Below are positions 37,501 to 49,500 of a stretch of 64,000 bases of DNA, in pieces; within the stretch, counting starts at the first letter, position 1, and every line of letters begins with the position of its first letter. Under the pieces are notes generated by a model. The model was not told where the DNA came from and did not search any database. It was given only the letters and a program-made list of their open reading frames with translations. The DNA lies in contig NC_087247.1 in assembly GCF_037042905.1 (NCBI RefSeq), forward strand, positions 60,349,920 through 60,413,919. Reading direction: 5' to 3'. This DNA comes from Lytechinus pictus (taxonomy: Eukaryota > Echinodermata > Echinoidea > Temnopleuroida > Toxopneustidae). The position numbers were made by a program, and so were the translations under genes.

Positions 37501-40500
37501 TTTTAGAGTAATTGAAATTGTAATTGAATTTTTAAAGGGAAAGTAATTGTAATTGAAAAATTGTAATTGACTTAAATTACTGTCAATTACTTTTAATTAC
37601 ATTACTTTATTACTTAATTTATTTTTCAAATTGAGAGCGAAGTTGGCTCAGTAGGTAAAGTGTCTGCCTGTCGAACCAAAGATCGTGGGTTCGAGTCCAT
37701 CCCGGACGGATGACTGAAGCCAGTCAGTGCGTTGTGTGTAAACTTCTCTCCCCTGTTTCATAGATGCAGGCTATGTTTAAGTGGAAAACACTCTGTCCCT
37801 CGGATAGGATGTTAAATGTAGGCCCTGTGTAGAGGAGAGTCACCACCTTTGCACGTTAAGAACCCACTGCGCTATTCGAATAAGAGTAGGGGGAAACCCT
37901 GGTGTAGTGGTCCGCCTGCATTCTCCCAATCAGTTACATTGGGAGGAGAGACCTGCAGGTCACAGTTCTGTGTGTGCGCCCTTCTAGGCGACCCAGATTG
38001 GCTGGCGCACCGTGATTGAGACTCAATTTTTTTATTTTCATATGTTGGCAGGCTTACTCTCTGCATAGCAGTGCACATTTTATTATAAGATACATATTTT
38101 TTGGGAAAATACATTTTTTTTTAATCATAGAATACAATGTTTCATTCCCAGAGGTTGGTTCGTCTGCCATGCACCCTGATGAGCTAGCAAACTTACTTAC
38201 AAAGGTTGTGGAAGGAGTACAAGGAACAATCAAGAAAATCAACTCTCAACTTGAAGGTTACTTATCAATTCATATTTAGAAATAGAATTAAACTTCAATT
38301 GACTATTCTAAAAGCAATCACATTTTGGTGTACAAAATAGTTTGGCATACCTCATTTAATGGTACTGAGGTTTAGATATATGTCTGTTCATGTCTTAGAT
38401 CAGTGTTGCATTTATGTATTGAACCATATGTTTGCAAAATTTCTGCATCAAATTAGACGTCTTGATTAAATATACACAAAACTATAAATATGTATTTCTG
38501 TGTATTTTTGATATTTCTTAGAAATGTATTTTCTGTCTTTTAATTTTGTGAATGAAAATCATCAGTTACATTATTCAATTTTTTTTAATCTGTGAATTAG
38601 TTTTAATCAGCAAAGGAAAAAAATAATGGTAATTTTTTCCAGAAAAAGGATTTGGAATGGATTTGAATAGGTACTATATGAAATCTCTTTTTTTTTTGAA
38701 GAAGTATTGCATGAAATGTTGAGAGGGGAGGGGGGGGGGGGGCAAAATGTCCCCTTGGGGTTAAAACAGTGCCAGCAATTGAATTCATAGATAGGAAAAT
38801 GAAAGCAGATGACAGGTTTAAAATTGAAAAGTCAAAGAAACAAATCAATGAAAGTTTGAGGGAAATTGATTATATAATAAAAAAGTTATAAACATTTAAA
38901 TGTTGAGATCACTAATGTTATTGGCATTCTGCAATTGGCACTCTTATTATTTGATTTTTCTATTTTCACACAAGCTAACTAATTCCAAGGGTTTTGTTAT
39001 CCTATAATACCTGATAAGCAGATTGTAATTTACTAATTGGTTTATTTTTTCACAACTCAGGTGATGGGACGCCAGGTGATCAAAGCAGTGATGATGATGA
39101 TGATGAAGAAGATGATATGGAGCTTCTCAAGATGGACTATAAGGTATTGATTGATGCAGTCAAATATCTACCTACAGAGAATCAAGCAGAAGCTATGGAA
39201 CTAATCAAGGAGATTGAAGAAACTTTTCAAAGTATTGATGCTATGGAGAAGGTGCTAGATGTAAGTTGGTGTTCAGTCATCATCCAGAGACCAGAATACT
39301 TAATGCAGTAACCCTACACGATTATTTAGGCTGAATATATATGATTCTTTTATAGACAGAAGCAGTACATGCAATGTAAGGGTCATTACCTGTAAGGCAA
39401 AACATTTTTTGTTAAGTTGCCAGCACAAATCCAACAGGCATGATGCTCATGGCACTATGTACAGTGCCAGGTAAATGAGATATTTAAAAATAAGGCTACA
39501 TTTTTGTGAAGTACAAATTTTAACTTAATGATAAGAAGCAAAGACCAGGAGGCAAGTCAAGAAAACATAATTGAATGAAATGATACAAAATTACAATGAT
39601 TAACTCACACAACCTACCTAGGATCATGTACATAATCTAGGTCAATTAAAGTGAAATAACAATTAAAAGATATATCCTAAGTAATCTTCTGAAGGAAGAG
39701 ACAGAGGAAGCTTGGCATAAACAAAGAGGAAGACTGTTTAAGAGAGGGCTAGGTGGGAAAAGCTATTGCTACCCCAAGAGTGCTGGGATCTAGAAACTTC
39801 AAGAATATAGTGCAGATGCTGATCATAGTATATGACATGCCTGGATTGAGTTGTGCAGGGGATGAGCCATGGACTGTTGTAAGTCAGAAACCTACATTTG
39901 AAGGAACTGAATAACAGGTAGTATGTGACAAGCTTTCTTGATGAGGATTGCCAGTCTGATTGCAGAGTTCTGAAGGTGTTAAAGTTTGGATAGCTATAGT
40001 TGGAAAGGCTAGGAAAGAGGGAGTTGGAGAATTCAAGACGAGAAGAATTGAGGACTTGAACTAGTTCAGTTGGATCTCACATCAGGGACTTGCAGACAAC
40101 GCTGATGTTGCTAAGTTTGTATCTCATATATTATGATATATAGGATAATTGATCACTGAAGAACATGCTTGATGTCAAAGATTACACCAAGGTTACAAGC
40201 TTTAGAAGATGGGTGAATGTTACTATTCCCACTATGGATGCAGAATTCCTTTGTCTCTAACCAATGATACTCAACTCTTGACTTAAATGATTTGGCTTTA
40301 GAATAGATTTATCTATACACCAGAGATGCCAACCGTTACGGATTCGCCGTATTTGTTCTGATTTTATTCCTCCAATTACGGTGTTACGGCAACAATAAAA
40401 AGGTTACAGAAAAAACAACTACAATACATGTGTATTGCTTTGCTGTGCATGTGTATATATGCGTGTATTGTGTATTGTGCATGTATATGCGTGTATTGTG

Positions 40501-43500
40501 TATACATGTATCGTGCATGCAGCGTGTGTGTGAACAACGGTAAACCAACGGGAGTTTCTCTACTGAGATTTCTATTGCAAGCGCCTCCGCGCGCTGCTGC
40601 TGAATACACAGCGAAGTGCGGAGTGCAAGCCGCGGTTCATGCATGCACAATGTCAATGGCGATTGGGTGGTTGAGCGCATAAACGATGCTACTTCGCGGG
40701 ATGTTCCTGAGAAACTCCCATTTGTTCCTGACAAATATGGTAAATATTCCTGACAACCATCCCTTTAGGTTGGCATCTCTGATACACCTGTTGATGTCCT
40801 TGATACGCGTATCCAAGTGCGTCCCTTGAAATGACATTAGAATTGGATGTCATCTTCGTAATAGTGGTATCTGATGTTGTATGCATTGATGAAACTGCCC
40901 AGGTTGAAGATACATTGAAAAGAGGGGGAACACTGTATGCAGAGCTGCCAACCATTACGTTTTTGCCGTAATCATTACGTTTTTTCATTCAAATTACGGC
41001 ATTATGGTTTTTCTTTTCAAATTACGTTTTTTGACAATTTTGATAATGTGTGTACATAATAAATTGTATGTATGTGGAGTGCGTGTTGAGCCCGAGATGA
41101 GCCTGGTACTTGCGCGTGCGTAGACGCCCGCCGGCCGGTTTTCCAACGCACTTTAATAATTTGATAGCGTGCACGTACATATACGTTAGTTGAATATGCG
41201 AGCGGCATGCATGGTACGAATCGCGATGTATAGTGACTGGTAAATACGTCTGTAAGGATGATGACGTCATCCAAGATGGCAACTTACGATGACAAACGAA
41301 AGGATCAAGGATGATTATGTTTTGATCATCATTTGAAAGAAAATAACAGTAACTGCGGTCTAAGGTACGATATTTCTGAATTTATATATTTTATCTTAAA
41401 TTTGCATGTAATTTCTTTCCTATAAAGTGATGTTTTATGTACAAAAAAACGATCCGAAAATCAGATTTCCGCCGAATGTTAGATCTAACGTTACTGCTAA
41501 TACGTTGTCTTTACGCACAGGCCAACACTCTTCAGGTGAGTGGAGCCAACTTTGTTCTTGCAGCGCAGAGCGAGGAGTACGATGAATTGGGTAGGGTAAT
41601 TCCCCAAATGTAGTAAGAGAAAAGTCCATTTGTAATGGAGGGGGATTTGGAGGTTTGAGGGAAATTATTATTCCATTTGCAAAATTTTACAAAAATACTC
41701 ATCATATATATTAAAGATTGAATCATCAAAAGATATTTTTCATATACTTTAAAATTAATTGTAGTGATAAAGAAATGAAATTTTGAGGCTATTTTCTTGA
41801 ATTGATTAATATCAATTCCCTTCGGATAACGGTACTGTCTGGTTAATTTTCATCAACTCGTATCAAACAAATACGATGAATTCGGCTTTGAAAAGACCTG
41901 GAAAACTCTTCATTGTCCCCTGAAGTAATAATTCTGGGTGATATTCAACATTTATTGATAGTTTCACATGATTTATACTAGAGAGATGTCCTACTGCCTT
42001 TGGAATTCATTAAAAAAGTCGGCACTTTAGCATTCAGTTTAGCAGGAATGGGAAGATTTCTTCCCTGGTTCTGGCGGCCTAGATGTCTGCTCTATAGTGC
42101 TGTCACTGCTGGGGATGATTGAGTGTGCGTGCAGTGTGATTGAGGCTGAGCTGTGCACATCGTGAAGTGATTTACGATGGGACTTTTGTGGAATGATTTC
42201 AACTTCTTATCTATAGATCTATTTGAATTTTAGATTAGATTGATTTATGAATAATTTTTCTATATTTGTGGAATGTTACATGTACACTTCCATTTTATGA
42301 CATTTTAATTTTAAAGGGTACTGTTTGGCAAAAACAATGTTACTTGGGAAGAGAAGTCTGAATTTATGTCAACTTTTTTTTTTTTTTTCTCTTAGTCTAC
42401 AATTAGGTAGTTTTGTCAGGAAACTCAACATAAAACAATGAATTATTTTAGAAGTGGAAAGGAAGCCCCAGAAAATGGAGCCCTAAAAATGTTCACCAGA
42501 ACTGATTTTGGTGCCCCTGAAAGATTTTTTTCTCGACAGATCTTCACTTTGATAAGTGCCGGAGTAGGTTGCACTACAAAATGAAAGGCCTAGGCTACTT
42601 GTCATTTTTAGAAAAATTTGCCTAGGTGCCCATTTGACTAGAATAAAAGTGGCCTTCATGCCCTTTAGAATGGCCTTGATACCCCTTGAAATTTTGGGGC
42701 ATCCAAGGCCACTTTGCCGGTTGCCCCAAGCTGAAAGTGCCCATTTAAAAATGGCCTTGCCCCTCTCAATTCTTAATTCAAGCCTTGCTACTGATTTAAT
42801 TAAAGTTGGTAGATTATATCAAACGGCCCAAGACTAAGGGTCAAATTGTAACACTCCGTTACTTAGCCCAGACTAGGCCTAGAGATTAACTTTTTTTAAA
42901 TTGTTCACTGCATACATACTTTTTGCATTGGATGTTTGTCGCGTGTGGTTTTAAGGTTCGTTTTAACACATTCCTTTTTTTTGTTGGAAATTCCTTTTTT
43001 TGGCCATAATGATTCCTTTTTTTGCTTGCACAAGGTTGGCAGCTCTGTGTATGTCAGATGACTATCTTTACACTTTTCTTCACCAGCATCCTTGCACTAA
43101 GAATGATAAGAGAGATAGGATTTAAACCATAATAAAAGGCAATACCATCAATTCTGTAAGAGTACACCATGGTCAACTTTATTGAATGCTGATGTCATAT
43201 CAAGAAGAGCAAGAGCTGTCATGTTGCCTCTGTCCTTCTTCAGGACATCATGAATTAAATTATTAAGAAAAGTCTCCACACTTTCATTAGGTTATCATAT
43301 GATTACCCAATAACGTGTTTTCCTAAAGATGTTCCAAGTATCAGTTGCAGGCTTTGGAAAGGTACAGCAAAATGGACATGGGACAGTAGCTCTGGAGAGG
43401 CTCGACATCCAATTCAGTTCAATTCAATTTAAAAATGGTTTATGAAAACATGCATCACAGCTAAAGGCTGAATAAAACATAAACAATTCAAAGGGATATA

Positions 43501-46500
43501 AACAATAAATGAAATATTCCTGAATCATGTCAAATGCTGACCAGCCTGTGCTACCTGCCTCAACTCCATTGTGGTCTATATTTTTGCTGTAAACAAAATG
43601 TGTCAGAGTGAACGATCACTAAGCACTAATGCGCTTCGACTGACTGATTGCCATGGCATAAGTGGTACTCTTCAGAATCTGTAGTTAGTAGCAAATCTTT
43701 GCAGAATATGGAAAATGCCCATCAACCTTTGCTCTCATAAACACAGTATTTTTATTTACCATTTTGTGAGTAAAAGACTAACTTTTATGCAAGTAAGTGA
43801 CTGCCTGCTAACACTTATATATTTGCAGTTTTATAACTTGAGATATTCAAGTTAATCGAATATTTTGTTTGAGAAAAAAGGAGGCAGAACCAAGTCAAAA
43901 TTTACAGAAAGTGTTATTTAAAGCAATTTGATACAAGTTTTTTTTAAGCAAAGTCTAGTAAACCCAATCTGATTATTTTCTCACAAAAAATGGTGTGTTT
44001 GGGGTGCTATTGGGATGATATTTAGGACAACAATGAAGAGGGAAGTATGGAATTGAGGATTCAACTCCTTTGATGTATATTGTTAACTCGATCAATAAAT
44101 TGTAACACTATATGTATATCTATATTGTATAGTATCATGATTTGTACTTGTAACAGAGTACACTAGCAATATCTAAATGGTATCTTATTCTTTTATCTTA
44201 TAGCAAATCGATGATGATTTGGAGGATTCATCGCAGCAATCAGACATACCATCAGATAGCCCCTCCACAGACCCTGTCACAATCTTAGAAACAAACATGA
44301 ATGATGACATGATTATAGAAGATGAAATCAATGAAGATGTCACTGGAGAAAGTCTAATGAAAGAAGAAATGAAGGAGAAAGAGGAGGAGGACAAGGAGGA
44401 ATTTGAAGAGGAGGGGTTAGATGAGAATCACTTGACTGAAACATCAAACAGGCTTATTAGGAAGCTGAAAGAAAATGGTAAATACCTTTGGATATCGTTG
44501 AAAGTGAAAAGAAAGTTAAGTTATGATTAGGGCAATGCGAGCCCTATTTAAAACAATTGGACCGTCTCTGGTAGTTTTGCCTACTTTAAGCATTTCAATG
44601 GAGCAGCAGTGTTGACTTAGTCACATTGGAATATCTAATGTTCTCTTCCTTTTTTTTTATTTACTTTTTGAATATACTGGATGTATGAATAAAAATGAAA
44701 CCCAACTTTCATAATAATAAAAATTATTCAATCAAAAATTATGAAACTCATTATTGGAAAATATTGACTAATTGTCAAACATTCTTTAGCAACCACCTGT
44801 CTTTAAAGGCCACAGATTTGGTGTCCCTTGAATAGAAAATAAAATAAAGGAACCTAAAGGCCACCGCACACCTTACGATTGGTCTGCAACCCGATTTTGG
44901 AATAAAACGTAAAATTTGATGCTAACATTGAGACATGGAATATCTTACTGTGTAATGTTCGAAATCATTGTACGAATACCTACGTTCAAATCTGTGACTA
45001 TGCTATCATCTTTCTTAAAATAAAAGCAAATTTAATATCTAGTCGTAATGACATCATAGAAGTCGAACGATTGGCTACGATTTGAAACTAATCTGGCCTT
45101 TAATCCATAATAAAGGCTTGCAATCTTTTAAAATTGTTATATTTGTATTCTTTCAATTATTTTAACCTCAAATAAAATTATATGTTCCATTCACATTTTC
45201 AGAAAATGAGCAAAATGCGATTTGTTCTAAAATCGGATCGCGAACAGTCGTAAGGTGTGCGGTGGCCTTAAGACCATCTGCCTATTATAAAGGCTGCTCT
45301 TCTTTACAAGTTCACTGTATTATGCCAATGATACACGTATTAGGTTTCTATGACCAAGCATCACTAAACACCATTTTTTAAAGTATGCGGGCAGCATGGT
45401 TTGGAATAACCTTCCATCTGATATTCAGAATGCAAATTCTCTCAAAGTTTTTAAGTTTATGTATAAATGCCATTATCTCAAATCTGTCCTTTAATGACAT
45501 TACATGTATTGTTCTGTAATTGACTGACCTCTTTTAATTCTTTCTTCCTCTATCTCTCTCTTTCTTTTTCCTTTTCTCTCTCTCTTGTCTTTCATCCTTT
45601 TCTTTGCTTTTCTCTTGTTTTTTCTTCAAGGTCAGACCATTTAATTAACTATTTTTACTGTGAGCCATTTTAGTCATTACATTGTCATTACCTCTTTTTT
45701 ATTATATTGTGCTTTGTTTATAATTTTATGTGTGTCAGGACCATAATATCTCTATCCTGAATAAATATGTTACAATAAAATAAAATAAATTCTAAATTAG
45801 TGGTTCACTCTCACTGCACATTGAAGATGGTTTGTTGGTTGGTGTTGGAGTTAAGTTGGCGCTCATCAATCTAGTAGATTATCTGCGCCAGGTTGTTCCA
45901 AGTTAGTTGCTAATTCCCGCTTCAACGTCCTCGGCGTTAGACTAGTCTGACCTGTCATATAGTGAGGTGCAATATGATTGTGTATATTGTGAGTAAGTTT
46001 TAATTAACAAAACATATATATTTTTTTACAGTTAATTGAACTGAAATTACCTTTTACTTTGACTCAATAATCTGATATTGTATTTATCTTATTGCTGATT
46101 TTAAAATTATCTTAAAAATTCATGTTCTTTAAGTTTTGGTTAAAGGGGAATTCAACCCAAATTTAATTTTATAAAGTTTTTTTTCGAGGAAAAAAGGAAA
46201 ATCAGGCAAGTAGATAGGTGAAAATTTGAACAATATCATATAAACCATATAACAGTTATGAATTTTTGAAGATGTTCTACATGATTATCTTTATATGTAT
46301 CATTTTTAAAACAGCCATAAATTTCTGATTGCTTGTCTGATTTCTTTTACACTTTCACCATTCTGTTTTACTTTTTTCAGCTCCTCTCACACAACATTTT
46401 ATGACCAAGGTTGGATTCTCCTTTTGAAACCCATGCCAGATGATCACTGGCTTTTGATTACCCTTATGTCCAAATTTCATGAAATTGGCTCTTATACTTT

Positions 46501-49500
46501 CAAAGTGATGATGGCATTTGTAAAATTAATATTGGTTAAGGTAATGATGTTGGTTACACCGCTGCTGTTGCCACCATCAGAAAAGCACCCCCAGTGTCTC
46601 GCTTCTGGAAAACTTCCGCCCCTGTATGAAAAGGGCTTGGTTTTTTTTTTCAATATACTAATGTTGATATTATTAATTTTCTATATCTTTGAGTTTGTGT
46701 GTATTGTTTTCATGGTCTCAGTGATGTTTTGTTTTTGTTTTCCAGACTTAACCATGGTTCAGTCATTGTCAGCTCTTGTAATAAGTTTTTTAATTTACTG
46801 CTTAATATGACCATTGTTTTTTCTCAAAATGCTGCTATATTTTCAGATGGTGTTCAAAGAGATTCATCCTCCTCAGATAATACTCCTTCAGAGTCTGGTG
46901 ATGTAAGCAACAGGGTCAGAGTACGGGTCACTAGGGTCAAATTGGACAAGAATCAGAAGGCATCATCTGAGCAGGAGGTCAAGTTTCTAGATACAGATCA
47001 TCAAGATATTGAAAAAGCCATTTCAGATCAATTAGAGAAATCTGGGGTAAATAAGAATGGTAAGTCAAAAGTGATAGATATTTTCTCTTCTAGTTAAAGG
47101 TGAAGTTTACCCTGAAAAAAGAAGGTTTATTGTAAAAATAGCAGAAAAAAAAGAAAATTATTGCAGATTATAAAAAAAAAAACATTTAAGAATAAACAAG
47201 TTATTAGAATTTTGATTATTTGATTTGTGACGTCATATGCAAGCAGCTTACCTACATATCGTATGGTAAAAAATCCATGAAATTTTGTTTTTTCAGAAAA
47301 TTGAGAATGGTTTTTACTTGTAGCTTCAGTATGTTGATAGACAAACCTTTTCACACCGTTCCTAAAAGAAAACAAAAATATGTCATCATGGACCACTAAA
47401 AGATTGAAATTTATGCATTTCATATTATGGGGCAGCTGCTCGTTTATGATGTCACAAATCCAAACTTAAGATTCTAATATTTTTCTTAATCTTTAATGGG
47501 TTTTCCTCAAACCTTCACCAATATATCGTATTTTTTTCTGCTATTTTTACAACAATCTTTTCTTCAGGGTGAACGTTCCCTGTTATTATTTTGTCTGACA
47601 AACTGGTTTCAAGAAAAATATATGGATATTGCAAATCATTCACAATTGTTTTGATCAAAGCTTTGATGTTATTTGAAAGTCCTCAAATAGCTCTCTTCAA
47701 GGTGATCCATCATTACTGGTTATGCATTTAAATTTTGAAATAGCCTTTATGAAATCAATTGGTACCAGCTCTCCACTTTTAGAGCGTTAATGACATACCA
47801 ATGTCAGGTTGCTTACAACTAATTATTGAATTACTTTTTTTGTTTGTCCCAGTTAAAATCATAAATCAACATTTAGGATACTCTTTCAATGTGATTGGAC
47901 AGCTATCCCAATTGACATTGTTATGCCAACATTAACATTTACTGTACTTTGTGATTTCTTAAAGGTGCTAGTCAGTTTGAAGTGAGAATTTTGAGCTATG
48001 TACCAGAGGAATGGCCAGATCAAGGGACTGAAGATGAAGGATTCACTATATTGAATGAGGAAGATAGCAGCTATTTTAGGAATATGATCTTTAGTTTGGT
48101 GGTAAGTAGAATTTATATAGGTAAGTCAAAATTTCGTACATATTGATGTCTATGTCTCATATTAACAATAGTTTCAAGCTAGAATGTGACATCATCCAAT
48201 ATAAACAGTGGCTTTCTCCAAAGTCAGAATTTGTGAATAAAAACATTTAGTAAACTGAAGTCAATTTTGCTTTCATTTTATTTTTCTTGATTAAAACTTG
48301 TTTCGTATTCTTGTAAAAACTTTATTAGTGAAGAACTGTACATTCCAAATTCTCTTGTAAACATGTTTGAAAATCTACTCCTTTTATGAATTCTGCTTGA
48401 GAAACAGTCAAATAATTGAAGTCATTGGTATTTCTATCTCTTGACAACAACATAAATTTCAATAGATATATATATGTATATTTATATATACATGAATTTT
48501 CATAATTAAGTAATTATTATTTTTTCTTGAGCATACATTGAGATCTAGAAGAACAAATTATTTTTTTTAATGAGTAAATATCATGTATTGGTTTTATTTT
48601 TATGTGTTTATGGAAAATGGATGTTATGTTATTAAGAGAAAGATGTACCAAAAGCTGAAATTATTTAACAGTTTCTTGTGTAGTTGGCTCTAAAATCAAT
48701 GTTAGATTTAAGAAAAGCAGAAAATTATAGAAAAATATAAATGACAAAATTTTTGTTTAAGAATGACATTTATCTACATTTTGATTGTCACATGTGATCA
48801 GCTCCCTTATAATGCACAGCATGTCCCAAACAAATGTCCCTCTCATAAAACATGTCATGAGTTAAATTAATTCAAATTTTATATGAAATAATGTTAACAC
48901 ATTTGGGGAGATCAATCTATTTTGAAGTTCCTGTGAAAAATTTCATTGGTCTCGCTTCAGTAGTTTTGAGTTCACAAGCCCTTATGTAACAGCACAGCTA
49001 TACAATTCATTCCAAGTTTGATAATAGAAATGCACACTCATCATAATGATGGAGACAGAAAGCCATTCCTTATCCAATGTTTAACTTATGTTTAAACAAC
49101 TATGTTCTTGTTTTCATTCCTATTTTATTATTGAATTGCTCAGGTTAAGTTAATTTGCCTGTTTGAATGAACAAATTATATAAATTATGATCCATTGTTA
49201 TTGTTCACTTTTACAAATTGTTATAATAATAGTACCCCATGAAGAAAATAGGTAAAATAAAAAAATGATACCATTTGATAAAATCTATGTTATATGTTTG
49301 TTTGCACTGATTTTTAGATGAGGGATGATGGAGAGGTTCAATCACGACAAGCCAAACTTCAAAAGAATTATGGATTCCAGTGGAATGCAGACCCAGATAT
49401 GGACCAGTCTAAAATATCAGATGAGAGCCAAGACCAAGAAGAGGTCCAGATCCTCATTCCAAGATTCAGAACAAAAGATTCTTCTCAAGAACAAGGTCAA

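Larger units (their letters stand above)
39350..43290 (-). pseudogene. CR1/L2-like LINE reverse transcriptase remnant, broken by two insertions
   Basis: Read on the minus strand in order: 43209-43166 encodes LLDMTSAFNKVDHG (RT motif A, normally with AFDTVDH), 43129-43109 WFKSYLS; then, beyond an insertion, 40872-40840 YHYYEDDIQF (the YADD catalytic box as YEDD); then, beyond a second insertion, about 40195-40173 NLGVIFD and more than 800 bp of decayed C-terminal/3' sequence. Stops and frameshifts are frequent. Insertions are 40940-43047 and 40321-40781. Confidence 0.8.

Noticed and set aside
37636..37712. Possible tRNA gene in OS9 intron 6
   Set aside because: No acceptor-stem pairing and a conserved-looking SINE body downstream.
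46424..46810. 128-codon hydrophobic frame before exon 10
   Set aside because: Overlaps a degraded reversed repeat and T-rich intron; hydrophobicity comes from the T content.
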